A stretch of DNA of 64,000 bases from Paenibacillus sp. PK3_47 (GTDB lineage: Bacteria; Bacillota; Bacilli; Paenibacillales; Paenibacillaceae), in contig NZ_CP026029.1 of assembly GCF_023520895.1 (NCBI RefSeq), positions 992,001 through 1,056,000 on the forward strand, written 5' to 3'. Positions 1-9,242 of this stretch are shown here, in pieces (position 1 is the first letter of the stretch; each line of letters opens with the position of its first letter). The notes under the pieces were generated by a model. The model was given only the letters and a program-made list of their open reading frames with translations. It was not told the DNA's origin and ran no database searches. A program made the translations under genes and the position numbers.

Positions 1-1054
1 TCTTCTGGTCATACAGCGGCTTGCCGTACCCCTTGATGCGGATCGAACCGGACATGAAGGTTGCATCCGGATCGAACAAATTCTCCTCCACTGCTCCGGC
101 AAGCGGCACAATCTTGAACGTGGAGCCTGGTTCAAATCTCGTTTTGATGGCATGATTGAAGAATACTCCGGGATCAGAAGCATAATTCCAGAACTCATTC
201 GGATTAAAGGTCGGCATATTCGCGAGGCCTAGAATCTCCATCGTGTTCGGGTCAGCAGCGATTACCGTTATGCTCTTCGGCTTATATTCTGCATACGCCT
301 TGGCCATTGCTTCTTCAATATAATACTGAATGGTGCTGTCGATCGTCAGCTTGAAATTGCTGCCATTTACAACCGGCTGGTACGTATCCTGCGAGTTTGG
401 CAGCTTGATTCCTTTACCGTCACTTTGATAGAGCAGCTTGCCGTTGGTGCCTTTGAGCTGCTTGTCAAAATAAGATTCCATTCCCATCACGGCATTGCCG
501 TCCCGGTCGGTGTATCCTAAGATATGTGCCGCACGGCTGCCCTGAGGATAATAACGCTTCTGTTCTCTTACCAGACCAACGCCGGTCTCGATAATATCGT
601 GGCCTTCACGAAGCTTCTTAATGAAATCCTCTACTTTATTCTTCAGTTCTTCGTCGATTTTCCAGCCTTCGTTGCGGATTTCCCGGTTTTTCAGGTATTC
701 GCCTTTCTCATTCTTGGCTTCCACCAGCTTCTTCAGCTCAGCAACCGGCTTGTCTAGCAGATCATGCAGTCCCTGGATGACCTCTTCTCCGATTCCCAGC
801 TCGTTAATGACCTCAGGATCCACAACGACGGTATAAGCAGGCACATCGCTGGCCAGAATGTTACCGTTACGGTCTTCAATCGTCCCGCGTACCGCTTTAA
901 TCTCCGACGTATGCGCCCACTGCGCAGCCGCTTTTTCCTGCCAAAAATCACTCTGCAGAACCTGAATCCAGAATACCCGGACGACCAAAACAAGAAAAAA
1001 GAGGGTAATACACCCTCCTATAAACAGCGTGCGAAGTTTTATTCTTTTTACCAT
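1..1054 (-). CDS. pbpB: Class B penicillin-binding protein (PBP2B/FtsI type), C-terminus outside window
   Basis: Septal peptidoglycan transpeptidase, cut by the left window edge after about 351 residues. The translation from the ATG at 1054 has a short basic N-terminus, one membrane segment (about residues 8-28), the class B PBP dimerisation region containing RGTIEDRNG, and then the transpeptidase start with the SxxK motif EPGSTFK. I place the catalytic Ser near residue 311, close to its position in B. subtilis PBP2B. The gene follows ftsL by 49 bp in the order mraZ-rsmH-ftsL-pbp, which is that of pbpB in B. subtilis. SpoVD is a close paralogue usually found next in line; without the C-terminal PASTA region I cannot exclude it completely, but position and Ser numbering favour PBP2B. 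The SxN and KTG motifs are not visible. Confidence 0.88.
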   Translation of the reverse strand, partial: MVKRIKLRTLFIGGCITLFFLVLVVRVFWIQVLQSDFWQEKAAAQWAHTSEIKAVRGTIEDRNGNILASDVPAYTVVVDPEVINELGIGEEVIQGLHDLLDKPVAELKKLVEAKNEKGEYLKNREIRNEGWKIDEELKNKVEDFIKKLREGHDIIETGVGLVREQKRYYPQGSRAAHILGYTDRDGNAVMGMESYFDKQLKGTNGKLLYQSDGKGIKLPNSQDTYQPVVNGSNFKLTIDSTIQYYIEEAMAKAYAEYKPKSITVIAADPNTMEILGLANMPTFNPNEFWNYASDPGVFFNHAIKTRFEPGSTFKIVPLAGAVEENLFDPDATFMSGSIRIKGYGKPLYDQK

Positions 1055-1103
1055 AAGCAAACCTCACAACCTCTATTGTTGTGCAGCTGCAGTCAGCTGC
1101 CAA

Positions 1104-1496
1104 TTACTTGTCACTGCCGCTTGCCGGATTGTCCGCCGAGACACGGATGGTTTTATCCGCATCCGGAGTCACATATCCCTGCTCTTTAGCTCTCTGGGCT
1201 ACCGTCTGCTCAAGCTTCTGCTTTTCCATCTGATAAATGCCAATTTGCTTCTTGTTCTGGGCAATTTCGCTGTCCAGCTTTTGCGCCTGCAGGTTCAAAT
1301 CATAAATATGGACGTATCGTGATATCAGAGTCACTGCTACGAGCACAAATACGCCCAGTGTCAGCATATACAAAAGTTTCTCCTGCAGCGGAAGTCCATG
1401 CCGCCTGGTGACGACTTTTTTCTTCTCGCGGTAAAGCGGATTTACCTCTTCTTTTCTTTTCGGTTGAACTGCTAAATTGCCGCGGGTATAGGCCAT
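1104..1496 (-). CDS. ftsL: Cell division protein FtsL
   Basis: Small bitopic divisome protein of 130 residues. It has a basic cytoplasmic N-terminus (about 1-45, rich in Lys/Arg), one transmembrane helix (about 46-62, MLTLGVFVLVAVTLISRYV) and an extracytoplasmic leucine-heptad coiled coil (about 65-110) ending in a polar tail. FtsL works with DivIC and DivIB in recruiting and activating the septal synthase. Sequence identity alone is weak in this family; the call rests on topology, length and position between rsmH and the class B PBP. Start ATG preceded by GGAGAGT. Likely co-transcribed with rsmH (24-bp gap). Confidence 0.88.
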   Translation of the reverse strand: MAYTRGNLAVQPKRKEEVNPLYREKKKVVTRRHGLPLQEKLLYMLTLGVFVLVAVTLISRYVHIYDLNLQAQKLDSEIAQNKKQIGIYQMEKQKLEQTVAQRAKEQGYVTPDADKTIRVSADNPASGSDK

Positions 1497-1520
1497 CTCT
1501 GACTCTCCTTTATCGTCATT

Positions 1521-2474
1521 TTATAATTTCTCTGCGATGCGCAGTTTTGCTGAACGGGCGCGCGGGTTAAGCTCGAGTTCTTCCTCGGAAGGCACCAGAG
1601 GCTTGCGGTTAACTAACTTGACAGTGCCTTCTGCGCCGCATACACAAAACGGAAAGTCAGGCGGACAAGTACATTTGCTTAAATAGCTGCTGAAAATCTG
1701 TTTGCAGATCCGGTCTTCCAGAGAGTGAAAGGTAATCACCGACACTCTTCCTCCGGGTGCGAGACAACGCACTGCTCCATGCAGCCCTTCCTCGAATGCG
1801 CCAAGCTCGTCATTAACAGCAATTCTGAGACCCTGAAAGCTGCGTTTGGCGGGATGCCCCCCCGTTCTGCGCGCGGCTGCAGGTATACCTTCCTTGATCA
1901 GCTCGGCCAATTCTCCCGTACTCTCCACCGGCCGAACTTCTCTGCGCTCTACAATCTTCCGGGCAATCCTGCGTGAAAACTTCTCTTCCCCATACTGGAA
2001 AAGCACACGGGCGATTTCCTGCTCCGGCCATGTATTCACGATTTCGGCTGCGGTCAAGAGTGCGGACTGATCCATCCGCATATCCAGCGGAGCATCATGA
2101 TTATAGCTGAACCCCCGTTCCCCTTCATCAAACTGGGGCGAAGATACACCAAGATCAAACAGGATTCCATCTACCTGCGGTACGCCGTCCTTCTTGGGCA
2201 CAAACGGAAGGTCCCTGAGCACGTACTCAAGGTCGCGAAAGTTAGTTTTGACCGTCACAACCTTCTCTCCGTATTCGGCCAGCTTCTCTTTTGCGTTCTC
2301 CAAAGCCCAATCATCCTGATCCAGACAGATCAGCCGGCCTTGCCCGCTGAGCTTGGACGCGATAAGAGAACTGTGTCCCGCGCCTCCAAGCGTACAATCG
2401 ACATAGATGCCATCCTTCTTGATGCGCAGCCCTTCTGTCGCTTCTTCCTTAAGCACCGTGATGTGGTGAAACAA
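1521..2474 (-). CDS. rsmH: 16S rRNA (cytosine-1402-N4)-methyltransferase RsmH
   Basis: SAM-dependent methyltransferase (formerly MraW) that methylates N4 of C1402 in the ribosomal P site. The 317 residues match the usual family length. The start [10 protein letters not shown] is a family hallmark; the SAM-binding loop LGGAGHSS is at about 29-36, and the conserved [23 protein letters not shown] follows near 104-126. A C-terminal cluster [13 protein letters not shown] lies near 268-280. The gene lies between mraZ and ftsL as in most bacteria, and is probably read from the mraZ promoter. Confidence 0.97.
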   Translation of the reverse strand: MFHHITVLKEEATEGLRIKKDGIYVDCTLGGAGHSSLIASKLSGQGRLICLDQDDWALENAKEKLAEYGEKVVTVKTNFRDLEYVLRDLPFVPKKDGVPQVDGILFDLGVSSPQFDEGERGFSYNHDAPLDMRMDQSALLTAAEIVNTWPEQEIARVLFQYGEEKFSRRIARKIVERREVRPVESTGELAELIKEGIPAAARRTGGHPAKRSFQGLRIAVNDELGAFEEGLHGAVRCLAPGGRVSVITFHSLEDRICKQIFSSYLSKCTCPPDFPFCVCGAEGTVKLVNRKPLVPSEEELELNPRARSAKLRIAEKL

Positions 2475-2523
2475 GCTGCATCCCTCCAGGGCAGTATTCG
2501 AATTCTAAAAAAAAATGTATGTG

Positions 2524-2961
2524 TTATAGATCAAAATTGAAATCCACCAATTTCTCGGCAATCTCGTTGAACGATTCCTCTGACTGTTCGAAGTACTGCT
2601 CCCATAGCTCCTTGTTCCAGATCTCCACCCGGTTCGAAACGCCCAGAATTACACAGTCCTTGTCCAGCTTGGCATACTGCCGCAAATTACCCGGCAGATT
2701 CACCCTGCCTTGCTTGTCCCATACACATTCGGTCGCTCCCGAAAAAAAGAAACGGCTGAAGGCACGGGCATCCGATTTCATCAGTGAAAGGCTTTTGAGC
2801 TTTTGCTCCATGATTCCCCATTCTTCCATGGGATAAACAAACAAGCAGGAGTCGAGGCCGCGGGTCGCTACAAAGGAGCTTCCAAGCAACTCACGGAACT
2901 TGGCCGGAATAATGATTCGGCCCTTGTCGTCGATGGTATGCTGGAATTCCCCCATGAACAT
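2524..2961 (-). CDS. mraZ: Transcriptional regulator MraZ
   Basis: DNA-binding protein with two SpoVT/AbrB-like swapped-hairpin halves that assembles into rings and controls its own division/cell-wall operon. I choose the ATG at 2961 ([15 protein letters not shown], 145 residues), because family members start there and GGGGAAAG lies just upstream; an in-frame GTG four codons earlier also exists. Both DxxxR-type family motifs are present: DDKGR near residue 11-15 and DKQGR in the second half. Direct repeats matching MraZ operators lie upstream at 2989-3017, so autoregulation is likely. Confidence 0.96.
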   Translation of the reverse strand: MFMGEFQHTIDDKGRIIIPAKFRELLGSSFVATRGLDSCLFVYPMEEWGIMEQKLKSLSLMKSDARAFSRFFFSGATECVWDKQGRVNLPGNLRQYAKLDKDCVILGVSNRVEIWNKELWEQYFEQSEESFNEIAEKLVDFNFDL

Positions 2962-2988
2962 ATCTTTCCCCACCCCTTGTTACCGATT

Positions 2989-3017
2989 CCCCACTTTACC
3001 CCACTTTACACCACCTA
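2989..3017 (-). promoter_or_regulatory. MraZ operator repeats upstream of mraZ
   Basis: Read on the minus strand, three units occur with an exact 10-bp period: TAGGTGG (3017-3011), AAAGTGG (3007-3001) and AAAGTGG (2997-2991). Tandem AAAGTG/TGGG-type boxes spaced by one helical turn are the described MraZ binding pattern in other bacteria. They lie 28-56 bp before the mraZ start. Operator identity is inferred from pattern and position. Confidence 0.72.
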
Positions 3018-3082
3018 AGCATAATAGATTCGCCATCAAAAATCAAAAACCTTTTTCATGTACGAGGTAATTTTTTCTTATT

Positions 3083-3088
3083 TGTCAA
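3083..3088 (-). promoter_or_regulatory. Candidate -35 element for the mraZ operon
   Basis: A consensus TTGACA reads leftward from 3088, between the ahcY terminator and the MraZ boxes. The expected -10 position (about 3060) has only a poor match, so the promoter assignment is tentative. Confidence 0.35.
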
Positions 3089-3141
3089 GACATAAAGTGT
3101 TCAAATCCCATCGCACCCGTTTATTCTCCGGAATATAGCAC

Positions 3142-3180
3142 AGCAAAAAGCCCGGCCAATGGTGCTGCCGGGCTTTTGCT
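3142..3180 (-). terminator. Terminator after ahcY
   Basis: Symmetric hairpin with arms AGCAAAAAGCCCGGC and GCCGGGCTTTTGCT around a 10-nt loop, directly after the ahcY stop on the minus strand. It separates ahcY from the mraZ operon. Confidence 0.8.
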
Positions 3181-3197
3181 GTGTAATGAGACAACGA

Positions 3198-4469
3198 TTA
3201 GTCGTTCAGATTCCAGCTGTCCAAATACTCGACCTGTGCCGGAGTCAGGCTGTCGATTGAGATCCCCAGGCTCTCCAGCTTGTAGCGGGCTACCTGTTCG
3301 TCCAGATCGTAAGGAACATTTTCAACTTTTACACCAATGTTCTTGTAGTTGTCATTTACATATTTAAGCGAAAGGGCCTGCAGTGCAAAGGTCGTATCCA
3401 TAATCTCTGCCGGATGGCCGTCGGCCGCTCCCAGATTTACGAGTCTGCCTTCTGCCAGCAGGTACAGTTTGCGTCCGTCCTTCAGCTGATATTCCTCAAT
3501 ATTTTTGCGGACCGTGCGCTGGGATACCGATCTATCCGCCAGCTCCGGCTTGTTCACTTCAACGTCGAAGTGCCCGGCATTACACAGGATCGCGCCGTCC
3601 TTCATCACATCGTAATGCTCGCCGCGGATTACATAACGGTTGCCTGTAACTGTTACGAAGAAGTCACCCTGTTTGGCAGCTTCCAGCATCGGCATGACAT
3701 GGAATCCGTCCATATGCGCTTCAACAGCTTTGATTGCATCCACTTCAGTAACGATGACGTTGGCGCCGAGGCCTTTAGCACGCATAGCCACACCTTTTCC
3801 GCACCAGCCGTAGCCTACAACAACTACAGTTTTACCGGCAACAATCAGGTTGGTTGTACGGACAATGCCATCCCAGGCCGATTGGCCTGTACCGTAACGG
3901 TTATCGAACAAATACTTGCAGTAAGCATCATTGACAGCTACCATCGGGAACTTCAGAATGCCCTGCTTTTGCAGTGCCTTCAGCCGGATAATTCCCGTAG
4001 TTGTCTCTTCAGCACCGCCGCGGATATTCTCCATCAGATCCGGACGCTCCGAATGCAGCAGCGTAGCGAAATCTCCGCCGTCATCAATAATCAGATCCGG
4101 CTTGCTCTCCAGCGCCTTTATGTTCAGCGCCTTGAATTCCTCCGGTGAAGGATTGTATTTAGCGAATACTGTAATGCCGTCTTCGACAAGCGCTGCACAC
4201 ACATCATCCTGTGTCGAGAGCGGATTGGAGCCGGTAATCGTCACTTCGGCGCCGCCGGCCTGCACAACCTTTGCCAAATAAGCCGTTTTTGCTTCCAGAT
4301 GAAGCGTAATTGACACCTTCAGCCCTTTAAACGGCTGCTCGGCTTCAAACTGCTCACGGATCCGGTTCAGCACCGGCATATGCTGGCGGACCCAGTCGAT
4401 TTTGAGATGTCCCTCAGGCGCGAGCGACATATCGGCGACAATACTGTTTTGTTTCGACAATGAACTCAT
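3198..4469 (-). CDS. ahcY: Adenosylhomocysteinase
   Basis: NAD-dependent S-adenosylhomocysteine hydrolase, releasing homocysteine and adenosine in the activated methyl cycle. The 423 residues show the substrate motifs IDDGGD (about 128-133), EETTTG (154-159) and AYCKYLFDN (182-190, matching the catalytic Lys/Asp/Asn of the family), and an NAD-binding loop GYGWCGKG (219-226). The protein ends in [11 protein letters not shown] rather than the KPDHYRY tail of eukaryotic enzymes, and lacks the extra about 40-residue insert, as in thermophilic bacterial and archaeal forms. Start ATG with AGGAGG seven bases upstream. Many Bacillales use Pfs/LuxS instead, so its presence here between mraZ and bshC is notable. 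A related S-inosylhomocysteine hydrolase activity cannot be excluded from sequence. Confidence 0.94.
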   Translation of the reverse strand: MSSLSKQNSIVADMSLAPEGHLKIDWVRQHMPVLNRIREQFEAEQPFKGLKVSITLHLEAKTAYLAKVVQAGGAEVTITGSNPLSTQDDVCAALVEDGITVFAKYNPSPEEFKALNIKALESKPDLIIDDGGDFATLLHSERPDLMENIRGGAEETTTGIIRLKALQKQGILKFPMVAVNDAYCKYLFDNRYGTGQSAWDGIVRTTNLIVAGKTVVVVGYGWCGKGVAMRAKGLGANVIVTEVDAIKAVEAHMDGFHVMPMLEAAKQGDFFVTVTGNRYVIRGEHYDVMKDGAILCNAGHFDVEVNKPELADRSVSQRTVRKNIEEYQLKDGRKLYLLAEGRLVNLGAADGHPAEIMDTTFALQALSLKYVNDNYKNIGVKVENVPYDLDEQVARYKLESLGISIDSLTPAQVEYLDSWNLND

Positions 4470-4483
4470 GATAAACCTCCTGG

Positions 4484-4557
4484 ATTAAAAGTTTTTGAAG
4501 CCTATGCTTCATGGGGCATTCTTCGCAAAAACCCGCTTCGGAAGCATTCGCTTTTTT
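4484..4557 (-). repeat. Dispersed 5'-UTR inverted-repeat element, copy A (before ahcY)
   Basis: Between the bshC stop and the ahcY ribosome binding site. Read on the minus strand it contains AATGCTTCCGAAGCGGG, then GTTTTTG ... CAAAAAC arms flanking CGAAGAATGCCCCATG, and ends next to the AGGAGG of ahcY. The same blocks recur twice before cdd (49538-49668). It may fold as a hairpin in the bshC-ahcY mRNA. Confidence 0.6.
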
Positions 4558-4558
4558 C

Positions 4559-6190
4559 CTACATATAAATAATACGGTGTGTCCCGCTGAAATCGGCAGG
4601 GATGGCCATCAGCTCATCCAGCCAGGCGAGGCCGTAGCGGTTCAGGTAAAACATGACATTGTATACTCTTTCCTGCGGTTTGCCCTGAGGCATCAGTGAA
4701 AGCTCAATCCGTTCCCACTGGCGGAGTGCTGCTTCATTCTGGTTCTCCATCGCATCCTGCGCCTTTCCCTGCAGAAAAGCAATCTGGTCCAGAATCTTCT
4801 CTTTATTGTTGCTGCCCAGCTTAAGCAGGCCTGCCTGTATACTTCCCAGCTGTTCAATGAGCGGCTCATACATCGCGGTAAAAGCATCCTTAACCTCATC
4901 AAACCGGCGTCCCAGCTCCAGTTCATCCTGAGCTTTCAGCCACTCTTTTCTTTTTTGTTCCAGACCCTGGTGCACATCACTAAAGGAGAGGCCGTACTTG
5001 TCCATATGCTTTTGCAGCGTACCCTCAATAATGGTAAAAGACATCCGCGGAAGAATCAGCGGCATCTGCCCCCCGACCACCCCGAATGCAGCCTGCGGGA
5101 TAGCCCAATATGCGATTTCACCCTGGCCCAGAACCGTTCCCAGCACGGGCAGCACATAATCCTGCATTAGCGGGCGTGTCAGCACATTGTTGCTGAAGCG
5201 TTCCGGGTGATTCTCAAGCTCAGCCAGTAACTCTTCCTTTGAAAAAGAGACGCGTCCCTTGCGGTCAGTGAAACGTCCCCCCTCTTTATGCAGAAGCAGG
5301 CGCGCACCTCCATATATATAGAAGAGATTTGCATTGCCAGGGGTCACATCAGCCTGCAGTTCATACCCGCCGGCAGTTATTTCCGAAGCCGATTGCTTGT
5401 AAGCTGCCTCCAGCTCATCATTACGATCAATCAGTTCGGCAAAAAATGGCTGTTCCAGTCTGCGGAGAGCAGGATCGGCAGAATCCAGCAGAATCAGACC
5501 GAACCGGCCGAACAAGGATCCAACAAGCTTCGCAAAAGCATCGCTCATGCTTTCCGCTGAACCTGAGGATTTGCGGATAAACTCCATAATCTGCGGTTTA
5601 AATTCACTGTCCTGAAGCAATCCGTCCAGCTGCTCAACAATCTGCAGCCAGTCTCCTTCTTCTATAAGAATACTGCTGACAGAAGACCTCGGGCCTTCAG
5701 GTTTGTCCACTTTAATGCGGGTGACTTCTCCCGAACGGTTCAGTACAAAGGTATGATTCACTTCGTCCCAGTCATGATCCTCACCGGCGATCCAAAACAG
5801 CGGCACTACAGGACGGCCAAGCTGTTCTGCGGCTTCTTTGGCCGCAAGAATGGTGGTCATGGCTTTGTATATAACAAACAGCGGGCCTGTAAACAGGCCG
5901 CTTTGCTGTCCGCCGCTGACCACAAGCGTGCCCGGCTGCTCAAGCAGTGCCAGGGAATGCATGACTTCAGCATGGGAGTTGTGTTGTTCATTATAACTCC
6001 GCAGCACTGAAGCTACCTGAAAGCGGTCAGCCCTGCGTTCCTCACTGCTATCCAGCCAGTCTGCCCGGCGGGCTCTGCTTGCCTCATTTCTGAAATCCCC
6101 GCCGTACAAATGCTGAACCTTGTCATAATGGTATATATAGTCGCCTGCGAGCGCAGATCCGCCCGCGAGCGGTTCCGGTATTACGTTCAT
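4559..6190 (-). CDS. bshC: Putative cysteine ligase BshC (bacillithiol synthesis)
   Basis: Proposed last enzyme of bacillithiol synthesis, adding cysteine to GlcN-malate. The 543 residues match the family (about 540). A Rossmann-like core carries VSGGQQSGLFTGP (91-103) and LFWIAGEDHDWDEVNH (131-146), both BshC signatures. A long helical segment (about 400-500) fits the coiled coil seen in the B. subtilis structure. Start ATG preceded by AGGAGGCAC. B. subtilis bshC (yllA) lies just upstream of mraZ; here ahcY intervenes, which places homocysteine release beside cysteine use. That metabolic link is my inference. Confidence 0.93.
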   Translation of the reverse strand: MNVIPEPLAGGSALAGDYIYHYDKVQHLYGGDFRNEASRARRADWLDSSEERRADRFQVASVLRSYNEQHNSHAEVMHSLALLEQPGTLVVSGGQQSGLFTGPLFVIYKAMTTILAAKEAAEQLGRPVVPLFWIAGEDHDWDEVNHTFVLNRSGEVTRIKVDKPEGPRSSVSSILIEEGDWLQIVEQLDGLLQDSEFKPQIMEFIRKSSGSAESMSDAFAKLVGSLFGRFGLILLDSADPALRRLEQPFFAELIDRNDELEAAYKQSASEITAGGYELQADVTPGNANLFYIYGGARLLLHKEGGRFTDRKGRVSFSKEELLAELENHPERFSNNVLTRPLMQDYVLPVLGTVLGQGEIAYWAIPQAAFGVVGGQMPLILPRMSFTIIEGTLQKHMDKYGLSFSDVHQGLEQKRKEWLKAQDELELGRRFDEVKDAFTAMYEPLIEQLGSIQAGLLKLGSNNKEKILDQIAFLQGKAQDAMENQNEAALRQWERIELSLMPQGKPQERVYNVMFYLNRYGLAWLDELMAIPADFSGTHRIIYM

Positions 6191-6302
6191 CTGCTAGTGC
6201 CTCCTGTTCTACTCTGCCTGCTATATGTAAACATAAAATTCTTAAACTCTTTATGATTGTATCCAAAGTCGGGTGCTGCGTCAAAGCAAAGCATTGAACA
6301 GC

Positions 6303-6345
6303 AAAAGCCTGATGCAATTTTCAGGGCGAAAATCGCAGCAGGCTT
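6303..6345 (-). terminator. Terminator after oppF
   Basis: On the minus strand AAGCCTGCTGCGATTTTC pairs with GAAAATTGCATCAGGCTT around a short loop and is followed by a short T run. It closes the opp operon before bshC. Confidence 0.7.
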
Positions 6346-6366
6346 GATACAATTCCGGACTGACTC

Positions 6367-7287
6367 TTAAGCAAATGCCTTGGCAACAAAGTGGCCTTTG
6401 GATACTTCCACAAGCTCAAAATCGCTGTCATTGCTTTTCTCATCAGCCGCATAAATCGGGCTGCCAAGCTCGTTATGCAGAATAATGCGCTTTTTGTTGG
6501 CTTCAATTTCCGGATCCGGAACCGGAATCGCCGACAACAGCGACTTGGTATACGGGTGAATCGGATTAGCGTAAAGCTCTTCACTCTCTGCCAGTTCAAC
6601 CATTCTGCCCAGGTACATTACCGCTACGCGGTCACTGATATGCTTAACCATGGACAAATCATGCGCGATGAACAGGTAAGTCAGTCCAAGACGCTCCTGG
6701 AGTTCCTTAAGCAGGTTGACAACCTGCGCCTGGATAGACACGTCAAGTGCGGAGATCGGTTCATCACAGACAATAAATTTCGGATTTACTGCAAGTGAAC
6801 GGGCAATCCCGATCCGCTGGCGCTGACCGCCAGAGAATTCGTGCGGATAACGGGTAGCGTGGTCATGGTTAAGACCAACCATATCCAGCAGCTCTTCAAT
6901 CCGTTTTTTGCGCTCCGCACGGCTGCCGGACAACCCGTGGATGTCCAGGGCTTCACCGATGATATCAGAAACGGTCAGCCGCGGATTAAGCGAGGCGTAC
7001 GGATCCTGAAAGATCATCTGCATGTCACGGCGCAGTGCCTTCATTTTGCCCGGGGATAGTTTATAAATATCAGTACCGTTATACTTCACGCTTCCCGCAG
7101 TCGGTTCGTAAAGACGAAGAACCGTACGGCCGGCAGTAGTCTTACCGCAGCCGGATTCCCCTACCATTCCCAGGGTTTCACCTTCGCGAATCGAGAAATT
7201 AACATTATCAACAGCCTTAAGAACTTTACCTTTGCCTACATTAAAATACTTCTTAAGACCTTCAACTTCAATCAGGTTCTTACTCAA
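6367..7287 (-). CDS. oppF: Oligopeptide ABC transporter ATP-binding protein OppF
   Basis: One of two ATPases driving oligopeptide import. I choose the TTG at 7287 (protein [14 protein letters not shown]..., 306 residues): it overlaps the oppD stop by TTGA and has AAGGAGG nine bases upstream. A longer open frame to 7404 would run deep into oppD. Walker A GESGCGKT is at 43-50, the Q-loop in [12 protein letters not shown] near 91-102, the ABC signature SGGQR at 152-156 and Walker B FIVCDEP at 171-177. The oligopeptide/dipeptide C-terminal extension follows. Translational coupling to oppD is expected. Confidence 0.94.
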   Translation of the reverse strand: MSKNLIEVEGLKKYFNVGKGKVLKAVDNVNFSIREGETLGMVGESGCGKTTAGRTVLRLYEPTAGSVKYNGTDIYKLSPGKMKALRRDMQMIFQDPYASLNPRLTVSDIIGEALDIHGLSGSRAERKKRIEELLDMVGLNHDHATRYPHEFSGGQRQRIGIARSLAVNPKFIVCDEPISALDVSIQAQVVNLLKELQERLGLTYLFIAHDLSMVKHISDRVAVMYLGRMVELAESEELYANPIHPYTKSLLSAIPVPDPEIEANKKRIILHNELGSPIYAADEKSNDSDFELVEVSKGHFVAKAFA

Positions 7288-8279
7288 ACGTACTGCACCT
7301 CCTTGGCCATCGAATGCAGATTCCAGCAGCGCGCCATATGCGTTCCGCTGAATTCTGTAACGCCGGGATCGATTTGTCCGCAGACATGCATTGCTTCGCT
7401 GCAACGCGCGGCAAACGGACAGCCGACCGGCGGCTTAATCAGATCCGGGGGAGTCCCGATGATCGGAATCAGCGGCTCACCCTTCTTTTGGTCCAGGCGG
7501 GGCATCGACCGCAGCAGTCCCTTTGTGTACGGATGCTGAGGATTCTTGAAGATTTCCCATCTGGTACCTGTTTCTACTACTTCACCGGCATACATTACGA
7601 TAACCCGGTCGCACATGCCGGCCACAACTCCGAGATCGTGGGTGATCAAAATGATGGAAGTTCCCAGTTTTTGCTGCATGTCTTTCATAACGTCCATGAT
7701 TTGCGCCTGAATGGTTACGTCAAGCGCTGTTGTCGGCTCATCCGCAATAAGCAGAGCCGGGCGGCAGGCGAGTGCAATGGCTATCATTACACGCTGGCGC
7801 ATTCCGCCGGAGAATTCGTGGGGATATTGGTTAAAGCGAGCCTCCGCATTGTTAATGCCGACTAACCCCAGCATTTCAATACCTTGCCTCTTCGCTTCGG
7901 CCGCTGACATATTCTGATGTTTGATCAAAACTTCGGTTAACTGTTTACCAACTTTGATCGTTGGGTTCAAAGAAGTCATCGGGTCTTGAAATATCATGCC
8001 AATATCTTTGCCGCGAATGCTTTCCATTTGTTTCATGCTTTTATTCAGCAGATTCTGTCCTTGAAAAATAATCTCGCCCTGTTTTACTCTGGAGGGCGGC
8101 GTAGGAACAAGCCGCATAATCGACTGCGCTGTAACGCTTTTGCCGCTGCCGGATTCCCCGACAATAGCTACCGTTTCACCTTTGCCTACTTCAAAATTCA
8201 TTCCGCGGACAGCCTGTACTTCTCCGCCTTTTACAAAAAAAGAGACATGCAAATCTTTAACCTGCAGAATGGGCTCCAT
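7284..8279 (-). CDS. oppD: Oligopeptide ABC transporter ATP-binding protein OppD
   Basis: ATPase partner of OppF, 331 residues from the ATG at 8279; a TTG immediately before it is also usable. The upstream AGGAGGTGAT is a full-length anti-16S match. Walker A GESGSGKS lies at 41-48, the signature SGGMR at 157-161 and Walker B LLIADEP near 176-182. The C-terminal oligo/dipeptide domain carries GCPFAARC...C...C, the cysteine arrangement common to OppD/DppD proteins. It follows oppC by 13 bp and overlaps oppF by 4 bp. Confidence 0.95.
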   Translation of the reverse strand: MEPILQVKDLHVSFFVKGGEVQAVRGMNFEVGKGETVAIVGESGSGKSVTAQSIMRLVPTPPSRVKQGEIIFQGQNLLNKSMKQMESIRGKDIGMIFQDPMTSLNPTIKVGKQLTEVLIKHQNMSAAEAKRQGIEMLGLVGINNAEARFNQYPHEFSGGMRQRVMIAIALACRPALLIADEPTTALDVTIQAQIMDVMKDMQQKLGTSIILITHDLGVVAGMCDRVIVMYAGEVVETGTRWEIFKNPQHPYTKGLLRSMPRLDQKKGEPLIPIIGTPPDLIKPPVGCPFAARCSEAMHVCGQIDPGVTEFSGTHMARCWNLHSMAKEVQYV

Positions 8280-8292
8280 CAATGATCACCTC

Positions 8293-9240
8293 CTATTTTT
8301 TCAGCTTAGGATCCAATGCGTCGCGGAGTCCGTCACCAAAAATGTTAAAGGAAAGCATGGTCAAGCTGATTACAAGCGCAGGGAAAATCATACGCCATGG
8401 GTAGTACATCCATCCTGTAAGGGAGTCATTGATCATCGAACCGAGTGAAGCAACCGGTGCTTGTACACCCAGACCCAGGAAGCTCAGGAAGGCTTCAGAG
8501 AAAATGGCACTTGGTACGGAAAGTGTCACGGTAACGATGATAGGTCCCATTGCATTCGGAAGCAAATGCTTGAACAGCAGACGTTTCCAGTCTGCACCCA
8601 TCGAACGGGAGGCCAAAATGAACTCGCGGTTCTTCAGCTGCATAATTTCGCCGCGGACAATCCACGACATATTAATCCAGCCGGTAATGGTCAGGGCAAG
8701 GATAATGGTCCACAGACTCGGTTCAAATACAACGAGCAGCATAATTACAACAAGCAGGTAAGGAATCGAATACAAAATTTCAGAGAACTTGTTCATGATG
8801 GTGTCGACACGTCCGCCGAAGAATCCCATGATCCCGCCGTAAATGACACCGAAGATCAAGTCGATACACGCAGCAGCAAGACCAACAATCAAGGAAATAC
8901 GGGCACCCATCCAGGTACGGACAAATACGTCGCGTCCAAAATCATCTGTTCCAAATAAATGTTCCCATGATGGCGGTTTGTTCGTGCTCATCAAATCATT
9001 TGAATCATATGTGTAAGGAACCAAGTGCGGGGCTACAATAGCCATAATTACAATCAAAAGCATAATCACCAGCGCTGTCATAGCCAGTTTGTTCTGGCGC
9101 AGGCGCTGCCACGCATCCTGCCAAGCGGAGAGGCTTTCTCGTTGAATGACTTCCGCTTCTTTTTCATCAATCCCGATTTTACGGAAATCCTCAGGCTTCA
9201 ATTCCACTTGCGGTGAAACCATATTGTTATTTGCAGCCAA
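8293..9240 (-). CDS. oppC: Oligopeptide ABC transporter permease OppC
   Basis: Inner-membrane permease of the binding-protein-dependent type, 315 residues. A cytoplasmic N-terminal segment (about 1-50) precedes the first of about six transmembrane helices (LAMTALVIMLLIVIMAIVAP), followed by the conserved LFGTDDFGRDVF and, later, the EAA loop REFILASRSMGADWKRLLFKHLLPN that contacts the ATPases. The start is TTG, chosen because AAAGGAGG stands seven bases upstream. It follows oppB by 2 bp. Confidence 0.95.
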   Translation of the reverse strand: MAANNNMVSPQVELKPEDFRKIGIDEKEAEVIQRESLSAWQDAWQRLRQNKLAMTALVIMLLIVIMAIVAPHLVPYTYDSNDLMSTNKPPSWEHLFGTDDFGRDVFVRTWMGARISLIVGLAAACIDLIFGVIYGGIMGFFGGRVDTIMNKFSEILYSIPYLLVVIMLLVVFEPSLWTIILALTITGWINMSWIVRGEIMQLKNREFILASRSMGADWKRLLFKHLLPNAMGPIIVTVTLSVPSAIFSEAFLSFLGLGVQAPVASLGSMINDSLTGWMYYPWRMIFPALVISLTMLSFNIFGDGLRDALDPKLKK

Positions 9241-9242
9241 CG

